Below the pieces are notes generated by a model that saw only the letters and a list, made by a program, of their open reading frames with translations, was not told the origin of the DNA and made no database searches. Both the position numbers and the translations under genes were made by a program. From Candidatus Pacearchaeota archaeon (GTDB lineage Archaea; Nanobdellota; Nanobdellia; Pacearchaeales; GW2011-AR1): a stretch of 43,631 nucleotides of DNA. This document shows, piece by piece, positions 8,062 through 16,487 of the stretch (positions are counted from its first letter, which is position 1; every line of letters begins with the position of its first letter). The stretch lies in NCBI GenBank assembly GCA_023132255.1, contig JAGLYK010000004.1, positions 1 to 43,631 on the forward strand. The letters run 5' to 3'.

Positions 8062-8895
8062 TTATTTCCCAACTTCACTTGTCTTCTTATATTTCACATA
8101 TAATTTATCAAGAATTTCTGTGACCTGCTTTCTTTGTTCTGCGTTTCCCAGACCTTTCCAGTCAAGCAAGGCAAAATCAACTTCTTCTTCTGTGTTGCCT
8201 ATTGCCTGCTTTATCATTTCTTGGTCCAGGGGCAGGGCATATTGCGGAATAACATGTGAAAGTGCTATGTTTGAATTTAACTGCACTTTATTGAAGTTTG
8301 GGCAGTAGTGGGGCCCGCCTATTCCGACTGCGACTTCGTTGTAAGGATTTGGTTTGAATTCTTTGATTATTTGGTTTATTGTTTTTGCGATTATAAATCC
8401 TGCTTTTCTATCTATCCATTGGTTTTCTGTTGAACCAATTTCTATGAAAATACAGGGCTTGTCAATCAGAGGACCGTGATGAGTGCATTCCAGAGTCACC
8501 TTGTATTTTTTATCAAGACTGTGTTCTTTTACATTTGAATTTAGTTTTTCGAAAATTTGTTTTTGAAAAAGTGCAGAAGTTTTGCAGACTTTTGTTTTTT
8601 CTCCACCTAACTGAGCTTCGCGCCAATTCCCAGGGGCGTGAACACAAAGCGTTTTTTCTTTTTTTTCTGACTTGTGCTTTGATGCGAAAATCACAAAATC
8701 ATATTTGTTAATCTTCTCTAAATTCAAACTCTTCGTATAAATTATTTCGTCGTCAACTAAGTAAAAGTCAAAACTAGGATTGTCTGCCATAGAAGATAAA
8801 ACAGGATTTTTTCTAAACTGGGATAAATTTGTTGTGATGTTTATTCCTGCCTTGTCTTTTTTGCTTGCGATTATCAGATATTTTTTGTAAATCAT
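8062..8895 (-). CDS. dtdA: D-aminoacyl-tRNA deacylase, archaeal type
   Basis: DtdA hydrolyses D-amino acids wrongly attached to tRNA, a proofreading role in the cytoplasm. The 277-residue product carries the family motifs HAPGNW (near 85-90), TLECTHHGP (near 134-142), IEIGSTENQW (near 151-160) and GIGGPHYCP (near 202-210), and has the usual length. It runs convergent to the CDPS gene, 16 bases between their ends, and divergent from the methyltransferase gene; both divergent genes have TATA-like runs in the shared 86-base gap. A deacylase and a CDPS both act on aminoacyl-tRNA, but opposite strands argue against co-transcription. Confidence 0.9.
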   Translation of the reverse strand: MIYKKYLIIASKKDKAGINITTNLSQFRKNPVLSSMADNPSFDFYLVDDEIIYTKSLNLEKINKYDFVIFASKHKSEKKEKTLCVHAPGNWREAQLGGEKTKVCKTSALFQKQIFEKLNSNVKEHSLDKKYKVTLECTHHGPLIDKPCIFIEIGSTENQWIDRKAGFIIAKTINQIIKEFKPNPYNEVAVGIGGPHYCPNFNKVQLNSNIALSHVIPQYALPLDQEMIKQAIGNTEEEVDFALLDWKGLGNAEQRKQVTEILDKLYVKYKKTSEVGK

Positions 8896-8981
8896 ATTGA
8901 AGTATAAGAAGAAAAGGTTTTAAATTTTTATATATTTAAGACTATAATAAATTATTTAAATCACATAAATAGTTTTGGGTA

Positions 8982-9989
8982 ATGATAAAATTGCCTATTG
9001 CTTTTAGACAAGAATATGATATTAAAAATATCATTTCTAGAGATGGCTCAAGAATTGAGAACCCTTTTGTTAGGACTATTGAAGAAGAGAGCATATCTAT
9101 GAGCACCCTTCCTTTTGAAAATCAGCGAAGTTGGATTGCACATAGAATAGCAACTTTAGATGCAACTAGAAAGATAGTAAATGATACTTTTAATTTTAAT
9201 GGAAAGTCTGTTGCTGAATTTGGTTGTGGTGCTTATGGTTGGTTTTATAATTATTTGTTATGTGACAAAGCAGATTGGTCACAATTTGATATTAATCAGG
9301 AAATCGTGAAACATAATAAAAAAGTTAATAGGAAATCTAATTTGTTTAATAAATTAAAAGTTAAAGTAGGAAATATTTATAATATGCCTTTAGAAGACTC
9401 ATCAGTTGATGTCATAACCGGGTTTAGTTCTTGGGATTCTGTTTATTTCTTTGAGAAAAGTGTAAATGAAGTGAAAAGATGTTTAAAGCCAGGAGGGTTT
9501 TTTGTTCATTACCAAGATTTACATCCAGTAGATAAAATACTCATTCTAACAGAGGCTAAAAAAAGAATTTCAAGAGGATTGGAGTCAAAAGTACCTTGTG
9601 GTTTTGGGTTGCCTAAATTTAAACCAATTTATATTCCAAGAACCCGCTTGAAGATAGGCGAAACAAGAATAGATGAGTTTCTTAGTATTGATTCTCTTGA
9701 TTATGGAGAAGTTAGACTTGGAGAATATTTAACTAAACATCTTGCCGACGTATTTAGGGAAAAAGATTTTATTATTCATGCCTGTGAAGAAAGACAAGAA
9801 GAAGGTTTTGTCGAGAAGGAAGCATTTTTTAAGAGACTTAAGAGATTTAATATTGGAGTAAGCGGAAATGAAAACTGCTTTGAACATGGTTATGGTGTTT
9901 TTGATTTAAGGCATGATGCGTCATTACCTAATAGGAAGATTAAGGAATGGAAATCCATGGATGTTCTTGTTACACAGAAACCTAAATAA
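8982..9989 (+). CDS. Class I SAM-dependent methyltransferase, 335 aa
   Basis: Rossmann-type methyltransferase with motif I VAEFGCGAYGWF (near 74-85), an acidic residue after the second strand (QFDIN, near 103), motif SVDVITGFSSWDSV and the post-motif CLKPGGFFVHYQD typical of Methyltransf_11. N- and C-terminal extensions (about 65 and 150 residues) probably bind the substrate. The substrate cannot be named. It starts with a TATA-like run (TTATTTAAAT) about 26 bases before ATG, suggesting a leaderless mRNA. It lies about 1 kb from the CDPS gene, but with DtdA on the other strand between them; cyclodipeptide tailoring is only a weak possibility. Confidence 0.75.
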   Translation: MIKLPIAFRQEYDIKNIISRDGSRIENPFVRTIEEESISMSTLPFENQRSWIAHRIATLDATRKIVNDTFNFNGKSVAEFGCGAYGWFYNYLLCDKADWSQFDINQEIVKHNKKVNRKSNLFNKLKVKVGNIYNMPLEDSSVDVITGFSSWDSVYFFEKSVNEVKRCLKPGGFFVHYQDLHPVDKILILTEAKKRISRGLESKVPCGFGLPKFKPIYIPRTRLKIGETRIDEFLSIDSLDYGEVRLGEYLTKHLADVFREKDFIIHACEERQEEGFVEKEAFFKRLKRFNIGVSGNENCFEHGYGVFDLRHDASLPNRKIKEWKSMDVLVTQKPK

Positions 9990-9993
9990 TTTT

Positions 9994-10659
9994 TTATGTC
10001 TCAAATACTATTTTTTCAATTCCATATTTCTCGAATTCTTTTTCCAATTGTTTTCCAAGATTTTTATAAGCTTTTGGTAAAATGTTCAAAGAAGAACTCA
10101 TTTCATGAAATTTATATCCCTTATTTTCTATAAATTCTTTTACACTTAAATTATCTGTTGTTTTTTGCATTCTATTTGTCAAGGTTATTATATCTGAGAT
10201 ATCAAGATTTAATTCTCTTAAGTGTTTAAGAAATTTTGATAAAGACCTACCTGTTGTTGCCACATCTTCAATAACGCATATCTTGTTCCGAGGTTTTCCA
10301 ATAAAATAACAATCCACAGGATCCCCATGGTTCTTTGGAATTTTCCTTGCCATCGAAAGGATGTGACTTCCTTTTGAATAATTTTCTGATTGTTTAGCAT
10401 ATTTATCCTGAGTAAATGCCCCGATTAAACTAGCTCCTTCAGGAACTCCAAGAAATGTATCAACTTCTAATTTTTTATCTTTTGCAAAATCAAGAATATA
10501 ATCTGTTAATTTATCAGCTAACCAAGGATCTGTAAAAACTTTTCTCCAATTAGTATAAAAATAAGATTGTCTTCCAGAAGAAAGAGTAAAATTACCAAAA
10601 GAATAAACATTATTCTCCAAAACAAAATTATTGAATTCCTCTTGATTAAAATGTTTCAT
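9994..10659 (-). CDS. pyrE: Orotate phosphoribosyltransferase-like protein
   Basis: The PRPP-binding signature ICVIEDVATTGRSL (residues 127-140) and the FTLSSGRQSYFYTNWR segment (near 24-39) are those of orotate phosphoribosyltransferase, which makes OMP in pyrimidine synthesis. GVPEGASLIGAF (71-82) and a MARK-like loop (103-106) fit too. Length 221 is normal. No other pyrimidine gene is nearby, so salvage use or a related PRTase role is possible. A TATA-like stretch precedes the start on the minus strand (leaderless). The gene is convergent with the methyltransferase, four bases between the ends. Confidence 0.8.
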   Translation of the reverse strand: MKHFNQEEFNNFVLENNVYSFGNFTLSSGRQSYFYTNWRKVFTDPWLADKLTDYILDFAKDKKLEVDTFLGVPEGASLIGAFTQDKYAKQSENYSKGSHILSMARKIPKNHGDPVDCYFIGKPRNKICVIEDVATTGRSLSKFLKHLRELNLDISDIITLTNRMQKTTDNLSVKEFIENKGYKFHEMSSSLNILPKAYKNLGKQLEKEFEKYGIEKIVFET

Positions 10660-10739
10660 GGTTTAAATTAATGAATTAAATTTAAATAGATTATTGCCCT
10701 AAAACATACATTTAAAAAAAATAATTAATTAATTATAAA

Positions 10740-10979
10740 ATGCAAGAAATTATTAAATTAATAATAGGAATTTTAGTTTTACTATTAGGTTTTCCCTTTG
10801 GAAGTTTTCTTGCAAAGCAAACAAAAGAAGAATTAAAATCAGGGCAGAAGTGGTTTAAATTGATAATTATTCTAAGTTTAGCTGGAGGATTTGTTGGGTT
10901 AATTATTGAAAATGATGTGTTAATGTTTAGTTTATTTTTCATTGCGATTGTTACAAGTCAAAGTTTGAGAAAAGTTTAA
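10740..10979 (+). CDS. Small membrane protein, 79 aa
   Basis: Three hydrophobic stretches (residues about 5-25, 40-56, 60-73) separated by a charged loop with KQTKEELKSGQKW suggest a three-helix membrane protein. I do not recognise a family. It stands alone, between pyrE (divergent) and dphB, with a TATA-like run about 26-30 bases before ATG. Confidence 0.55.
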   Translation: MQEIIKLIIGILVLLLGFPFGSFLAKQTKEELKSGQKWFKLIIILSLAGGFVGLIIENDVLMFSLFFIAIVTSQSLRKV

Positions 10980-11066
10980 TAAAGTAAGATTAAAAATCTC
11001 TCATTATTTCTTTTTGGCAAAAACAAGAACCCAAAAAGTAATAAACCAACTTTTTCTTTTATTTTC

Positions 11067-11777
11067 ATGTTATATATAATAGGACTGGGATTGAATGTTG
11101 ACGGGATTTCAAAGTTTGGACTGCAGGCTGTGAAAAGATGCAAGAAGATTTATCTTGAAAATTATACTGTTGATTTTCCGTATTCAGAGGGGGCTTTGAA
11201 AGAAGTTCTTGGGAAAAAGATTGTGCCTGCTGACAGAAAGTTTGTGGAGAGTTTGGAAATTGTTGATGAAGCGAGAAAGGCAGATGTTGCGCTTTTGGTT
11301 TATGGGAGTCCGTTGACTGCAACAACACATATTTCTCTGATTGAGGAAGCAAAAAGGTGCGGGGTTAAATACAAAATAATTTACAATGCTTCTATTCTGG
11401 ATGCCGTCGCTGAAACAGGCTTGCAGATTTACAAATTCGGAAAAGTCGCTTCAATGCCGAAATGGGAAAAGAATTTTTCTCCGGATAGTTTTATGAAAAT
11501 TGTGCAGGACAACCAGTCAATGAAAGCACATAGTTTGATTTTGATGGATATTGGTCTGGAGTTTCAGGATGCTTTAAATCAATTAAAAATTTCTGCTGAG
11601 AAATATAAAATAAATTTTAAGAAAATTATTTTGTGCCAGAGGTTGGGAACAAAAGATAAAAGAATTTCTTATAAAACTATTGAAGAGTTTGAAAAATATA
11701 ACGACGTGAAAAAGCCTCATTGCATAATTATTCCAAGCAAATTGCATTTTTTGGAAAAAGAGGTTTTGGAAGGATAA
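11067..11777 (+). CDS. dphB: Diphthine synthase
   Basis: DphB methylates the modified histidine of elongation factor 2 in diphthamide synthesis. The 236-residue product starts MLYIIGLGLN and has the SAM-binding tetrapyrrole-methylase fold motifs YGSPLTATTH (near 79-88) and YNASILDAVAETGLQIYKFG (near 111-130), with LILMDIG further on. Length is a little short of the usual 250-265. It precedes ileS with a 29-base gap on the same strand, so the two may be co-transcribed. Confidence 0.9.
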   Translation: MLYIIGLGLNVDGISKFGLQAVKRCKKIYLENYTVDFPYSEGALKEVLGKKIVPADRKFVESLEIVDEARKADVALLVYGSPLTATTHISLIEEAKRCGVKYKIIYNASILDAVAETGLQIYKFGKVASMPKWEKNFSPDSFMKIVQDNQSMKAHSLILMDIGLEFQDALNQLKISAEKYKINFKKIILCQRLGTKDKRISYKTIEEFEKYNDVKKPHCIIIPSKLHFLEKEVLEG

Positions 11778-11806
11778 TTTAAAAATATAAAAAACATTTT
11801 AATAAA

Positions 11807-14662
11807 ATGTATGAGCCGCAAAAAACAGAAGAAGAAATATTGAAATTTTGGAAAGATAAAAAAATTTATGAAAAATCCAAAAAAAAGAATTTGAAAGGAA
11901 AAAAGTTTTATATGATGGATGGCCCTCCTTATGCGACGGGAAGCATACACATGGGAACTGCTTTGAATAAGATTTTGAAGGACATTGCTATGAGAAGCAA
12001 AAGACTTCAGGGATTTGATGTTTTTGACCGCGCAGGTTATGATACTCACGGCGTGCCTATAGAATACCAAATTGAAAAAGAAATAGGAAGCAAATCAAAA
12101 AAAGATATTGAAAAGTTTGGTGTGAAAAATTTTATAAATAAATGCAAGGAATTTGCCACAAAATTTATTGGCCTTATGAATTCTGATTTTGAAAATCTTG
12201 GGGTGTGGATGGATTTCAAAAATCCATATCTTACTCTCTCAAATGAATATGTGGAAACAATTTGGGATGCATTTAAAATTGCAGACAAAAAAAATTTGCT
12301 TTATCTTGGAAAATATCCAATACATGTATGCCCAAGGTGCGAGACTGCTGTTGCGTATAATGAAATAGAATATCATAAACAAGAAGATGTTTCTATTTAT
12401 GTCAAATTCCCGGTTAAAAATGAGAAAAATAAATTCTTAATTGTCTGGACTACTACTCCATGGACTCTTCCAGGAAATACAGGGGTTATAGTACACCCAG
12501 ATTTTATTTATCAGGAGATTAAAATTTCAAACAATGAAAGTAAAAACAAGTTTTTACATTCGTTCGTCTATAAGCCAAACGAAACATGGATTATTGCCAA
12601 AGAACTTGTTCCAAAAATAATAGATAAACTTGATTTAGAATATTCTGTTAAAAAAGAATACAAAGGAAAAGAATTAGAGAATTTAGAATATGAAAACCCT
12701 CTTGCTAAAGATTTAAAAATAAAATTAAAAAATCCTTCCAGGATAGTCTTATCCAAGAGATATGTAAATCTTGAAGAAGGAACTGGTTTGGTTCATTGTG
12801 CTCCTGGACACGGGAAAGAAGATTATGAAGTTGGAAAAGAGCATGGATTAGACATGGTTTGCCCTGTTGAAATAGATGGTTTGTTGACAAAAGATGCCGG
12901 GAAATATTCAGGGAAAAAAGCAAGAGTAGTTGATTCTGAAATAATTGAAGATTTAGAAAAAAGTGGTTTTTTAGTTCACAAATTAAAATATTCTCATGAC
13001 TATCCTTTATGCTGGAGATGCAAGAATGCTCTGCTGATGGTTTCTCTTCAACAGTGGTTCTTTAAGATTTCAACCATCCATTCAAAAATATTGAAAGAGA
13101 ATAAAAAAATAAACTGGATTCCGAAGTATATGGAGTTAAGAATGAAGGCTTGGCTTGAAGGAATTTCTGACTGGCCGATTTCAAGAAAGAGATATTGGGG
13201 AACTCCGCTTCCAATATGGATTTGCGAAAAATGTGGCAATAAAAAAGTTGTGGGAAGCGCAAAAGAATTAGAAAAACTTTCAGGGAAAAAAGTTATAGAA
13301 CTGCACAAACCAGAGATAGATAAGATTTATCTTCCCTGCAAATGCGGAGGGAAAATGAAAAGGGTCGAAGAGGTTTTAGATGTATGGTTTGATTCAGGAG
13401 TCTCAAGCTGGGCTGCTTTAGAATACTCTAAAAATAAAAAGAAATTTGAAAAATTCTGGCCTGCTGACTTAAATATTGAGGGCAAGGACCAAATTAGGGG
13501 GTGGTGGAATTCCCAAATAATCTTGTCAGAAATAAAATTTGACAAAAAACCTTTTGAAAACATCTTTGTTCATGGCATGGTTGTTGATTTAGGAAAGAAA
13601 AAAATGTCAAAATCGCTTGGGAACATTGTTTTTCCAAAAGACATAATTAAAAAATACAGCAGAGATTATATGAGATATTATTTTGCCAAGACATCTAAAG
13701 GAGAAGATTTTGCATTTGATGAAAAAGAATTTAAAGATATTCAAAAAGTTTTTAGAGTTTTAATTAATACTGATAATTTTATTAATCAAATTGAAAAGAA
13801 AAAATCATTATTAAAAATAGAAGATAAATGGATTTTATCCATATTTAATTCAATGATTAAAAAAGTTACAGAAAAATACAACAACTATAAATTTTTTGAA
13901 GCTGTTCAGATTATTGAAGAATTTTTAATTAATGACTTAAGCAGAAATTATATCAAAATTATCAGGGAAAGAAATAATGAAGTTTATGCTGTTCTTAATG
14001 AAATTAGAACCGGGTTATTTAAAATTCTTGCCCCAATTGTTCCTTTTATTACAGAAAAAGTCTGGCAAAATTTAAAAGAAAAAAAAATTGTTAAGGAAGA
14101 ATCTGTTCATTTATCGTCGTGGCCAAAAGCAGACGAGAAAAAAATAGATAAAAAACTTGAAGAAGATATGCAGGAAGCATTACGAATTATTGAAGTGGGT
14201 CTTGCTGAAAGGGATAAAACAAAGATTGGTTTGAAATGGCCATTACCGAGGGCAACTATACATTATTATAAAAAATTAGACAAAGAATTAGAAAAAATAA
14301 TTGAGTTGCAATTGAATGTTAAAAAATTAGAATTTAAATTTACCTCATCAAAAGGAACTGAATTATCTGTTGAACTTGATACTGAACTAACCCCGGAGCT
14401 TGAGGCAGAAGGTTATGCTCGTGAAATGTCAAGACATGTTCAGGCATTTCGGAAAAAATTAGGGCTTGTGAAAAAAGATAAGATTAAGCTTTTTATCATC
14501 GCTGATGAGGAGTTGAAAAACATTTTAGAAAAACAAAAAGATTTTATTCAAAATAGGACAAATTCCTCAACACTTAAAATTGTCACAACTGACAAGGAAA
14601 GATTTAAAAAGATTGTTGAGTTTAAAATAAAAGATAAAAGAGGCTGGATAGTGATTGTTTAA
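11807..14662 (+). CDS. ileS: Isoleucyl-tRNA synthetase
   Basis: Class I synthetase of 951 residues. The HIGH motif is HMGT (48-51) after GPPYATGSI; KMSKS is present exactly (near 598-602). The editing domain shows WTTTPWTLPGNTG (near 208) and HCAPGHGKEDYE (near 326). Zinc-like Cys pairs occur in CPRC, CWRC and CEKC segments. The C-terminus has the anticodon-binding domain and a tail with the archaeal/eukaryotic ELTPELEAEGYAREM motif. It charges tRNA-Ile in the cytoplasm. The start ATG lies next to a TATA-like AT-rich gap after dphB. Confidence 0.95.
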   Translation: MYEPQKTEEEILKFWKDKKIYEKSKKKNLKGKKFYMMDGPPYATGSIHMGTALNKILKDIAMRSKRLQGFDVFDRAGYDTHGVPIEYQIEKEIGSKSKKDIEKFGVKNFINKCKEFATKFIGLMNSDFENLGVWMDFKNPYLTLSNEYVETIWDAFKIADKKNLLYLGKYPIHVCPRCETAVAYNEIEYHKQEDVSIYVKFPVKNEKNKFLIVWTTTPWTLPGNTGVIVHPDFIYQEIKISNNESKNKFLHSFVYKPNETWIIAKELVPKIIDKLDLEYSVKKEYKGKELENLEYENPLAKDLKIKLKNPSRIVLSKRYVNLEEGTGLVHCAPGHGKEDYEVGKEHGLDMVCPVEIDGLLTKDAGKYSGKKARVVDSEIIEDLEKSGFLVHKLKYSHDYPLCWRCKNALLMVSLQQWFFKISTIHSKILKENKKINWIPKYMELRMKAWLEGISDWPISRKRYWGTPLPIWICEKCGNKKVVGSAKELEKLSGKKVIELHKPEIDKIYLPCKCGGKMKRVEEVLDVWFDSGVSSWAALEYSKNKKKFEKFWPADLNIEGKDQIRGWWNSQIILSEIKFDKKPFENIFVHGMVVDLGKKKMSKSLGNIVFPKDIIKKYSRDYMRYYFAKTSKGEDFAFDEKEFKDIQKVFRVLINTDNFINQIEKKKSLLKIEDKWILSIFNSMIKKVTEKYNNYKFFEAVQIIEEFLINDLSRNYIKIIRERNNEVYAVLNEIRTGLFKILAPIVPFITEKVWQNLKEKKIVKEESVHLSSWPKADEKKIDKKLEEDMQEALRIIEVGLAERDKTKIGLKWPLPRATIHYYKKLDKELEKIIELQLNVKKLEFKFTSSKGTELSVELDTELTPELEAEGYAREMSRHVQAFRKKLGLVKKDKIKLFIIADEELKNILEKQKDFIQNRTNSSTLKIVTTDKERFKKIVEFKIKDKRGWIVIV

Positions 14663-14737
14663 CTACCGTTAAGTAATCTATTAAGTTTACTCTTTTAATA
14701 TAACAATCTTTAAAAAGAAAAAGAGAGATATAATAAC

Positions 14738-15544
14738 ATGATAGTAAAGGATGAATTTTTGAGCAGGCTGAGAAAGATTTTCGATTTGAATCTTTACGAG
14801 GTTAAAGTCTGGACTGCGCTGCTTTCTCGAGGGACTTCAACTGCAGGAGAATTAAGCAGTATTTCTGATGTTCCGAGGTCGAGGACTTATGATATTTTAG
14901 AGAGTCTGGAGAAGAAAGGTTTCATCATCATGAGACTTGGCAAGCCAATTAAATTTGTTGCGTTAAAACCTGAAGAAGTTGTTGAGAGAGTCAAGAAAAA
15001 TTTGGTAAGAAATGCCCAGGAAAAATCAAAGAGACTGGAGAAACTAAGAGGGGATGAGGTCCTGGAAGAGCTTAGTACATTATTTACTAAAGGTATAAAA
15101 TTTGTTGAGCCATCTGATTTGTCAGGAAGTTTAAAGGGCAGGCAGAATCTTTACAATCATCTGGACATGATGGTTAATGACGCTGAGAAAACAATAACTC
15201 TTATAACAACAGCAGACGGGCTTAGCAGAAAACTGGAGGTGTTAATGCCTAGTTTTGAAAAGTGCAAGAAAAGAGGAGTTAAGATACGAATTGCCGCTCC
15301 AATTAACAGCAATAATATTAAAGTTGCAAAGGACTTAAAGAAAGTTGCAGAAGTCAGAAACATGGAAAAGATAAAAGCAAGGTTTATGATTATTGATTCT
15401 ACTCAATTAATGTTTATGCTTCTTGATGATGAAAAGTTCCATCCTAATTATGATGTTGGGATTTGGATAAACACAAAATTCTTTGCTCAGGCATTAGAAC
15501 AAATGTTTGAACTTGCGTGGAAAGAAATGAAAGTTATTAAGTAG
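14738..15544 (+). CDS. TrmB-family transcriptional regulator
   Basis: The N-terminal 70 residues form a winged helix (LNLYEVKVWTALLSRG, then SDVPRSRTYDILESLEKKG as recognition helix and wing). A coiled coil (about 85-115) links it to a C-terminal phospholipase-D-like TrmB domain (KARFMIIDSTQLMFML, near 212-227). TrmB proteins in archaea sense sugars or other metabolites and repress or activate transport genes. No transporter lies nearby, so the target is unknown. A conserved effector site cannot be read from sequence. 268 aa is normal for the family. Confidence 0.85.
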   Translation: MIVKDEFLSRLRKIFDLNLYEVKVWTALLSRGTSTAGELSSISDVPRSRTYDILESLEKKGFIIMRLGKPIKFVALKPEEVVERVKKNLVRNAQEKSKRLEKLRGDEVLEELSTLFTKGIKFVEPSDLSGSLKGRQNLYNHLDMMVNDAEKTITLITTADGLSRKLEVLMPSFEKCKKRGVKIRIAAPINSNNIKVAKDLKKVAEVRNMEKIKARFMIIDSTQLMFMLLDDEKFHPNYDVGIWINTKFFAQALEQMFELAWKEMKVIK

Positions 15545-15603
15545 ATTTTTCTTTAAGATTTTAAATTTGGTATTAACTTTAAAATAGTAACTATATAGGA
15601 AGA

Positions 15604-15613
15604 TTTATAAATA
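15604..15613 (+). promoter_or_regulatory. TATA box for the gene at 15634
   Basis: TTTATAAATA centred about 26 bases before the ATG at 15634, giving a leaderless or nearly leaderless mRNA. Confidence 0.55.
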
Positions 15614-15633
15614 AACAAGGATTATATGGTTTT

Positions 15634-16062
15634 ATGGTATATGTTTCTCATATCAAAAACATAGGAGATAAAGTTGATTTAGAAAGAGTCCCAAGAGTTG
15701 GAGAAGACTATTTAGTATCACTCCCCCCTAAATTAAATCATGATAATGATGATATTGAAAGCCCAAGAAAAACTATTTTTGGGAGTTTTAAAGAATATGA
15801 TGGTGACTATGTTATTTTATCTAATGCAATAACTATCCCAGTTGAAACAAGATTAAAACAATTAAAAGTTGATAAAGCGAATATTCGTCAAACCAATGCT
15901 TTAATGAATTTTTATAATGATTTGCGGGAAAGGAAATTTCCGAATTTTGAATTAGAAAAAAGAGTTTTTATAACAGGGAAGTTCCCAATCCCAAATGGAA
16001 TTGAGATTTGCTTAATACAATATCGAAAAAAATCTCCTGATGAGCCAAGAAGATTTTGTTAA
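15634..16062 (+). CDS. Hypothetical cytoplasmic protein, 142 aa
   Basis: I do not recognise this protein. It has no signal peptide or membrane helix, is charged throughout, and shows a beta-rich N-terminal part (VYVSHIKNIGDKVDLERV, then YLVSLPPK) and a helical middle (NALMNFYNDLRERKF). It has its own TATA box and stands as a single gene. Confidence 0.55.
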   Translation: MVYVSHIKNIGDKVDLERVPRVGEDYLVSLPPKLNHDNDDIESPRKTIFGSFKEYDGDYVILSNAITIPVETRLKQLKVDKANIRQTNALMNFYNDLRERKFPNFELEKRVFITGKFPIPNGIEICLIQYRKKSPDEPRRFC

Positions 16063-16139
16063 TACAATATTGAAAATTTCCATCTTTATCTTTCAGTCAG
16101 AATTAAATATAAGAATTAAGAAAAGAAAGAGGATTCTTT

Positions 16140-16166
16140 GAAGTCTCCTCTAGACTTCTCATTTTT
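16140..16166. terminator. Hairpin with T/A runs between convergent genes
   Basis: GAAGTCT / AGACTTC form a 7-bp stem around CCTCT (16140-16158), followed on the plus strand by CATTTTT. It sits between two convergent genes and could end transcription from the left. Confidence 0.45.
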
Positions 16167-16192
16167 AAAAAATAAAAAGTTAAAAAAATAAA

Positions 16193-16396
16193 TTATTTTT
16201 TAAGTATTGCCAGGACAACACCTAATGCTGTTGTTAAGACAACTATCCATCCTGCTAACATTGCAACTGTGTCTCCTCCAAGCCATGTTGGTAATGAAAG
16301 AGTTCCTCCAATCATTGCAAATCCTACTGCCAAGGAAACAATCACTCCAGTTAACCACGCAACAAAGCTCAGTATTTTTGGGTTTTGTTTTGCCAT
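16193..16396 (-). CDS. Small two-helix membrane protein, 67 aa
   Basis: The product starts MAKQNPKILSF and has two Gly/Ala/Val-rich membrane helices (about residues 9-31 and 41-63) with a short loop TLSLPTWLGGD and a KK end. The start is fixed by a strong Shine-Dalgarno AAAGGAGGT ending four bases before ATG; the GTG two codons upstream falls inside that site. This is one of few genes here with a Shine-Dalgarno site at normal spacing, and a TATA-like run (minus strand, about 16435-16445) lies far enough upstream to give a leader. The strong RBS suggests high expression. Function unknown; similar short proteins are common in DPANN genomes (from memory). Confidence 0.65.
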   Translation of the reverse strand: MAKQNPKILSFVAWLTGVIVSLAVGFAMIGGTLSLPTWLGGDTVAMLAGWIVVLTTALGVVLAILKK

Positions 16397-16487
16397 TTCC
16401 ACCTCCTTTAATTAATTGAACAAAGGAAAAACACTTTAAATAAGTTTTGTTTTTAAAAATAAAAATCAGATTACTTGAAGATTCTCT

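Noticed and set aside
8982-9989. Methyltransferase as cyclodipeptide tailoring enzyme
   Set aside because: DtdA on the opposite strand separates it from the CDPS gene and nothing else links them.
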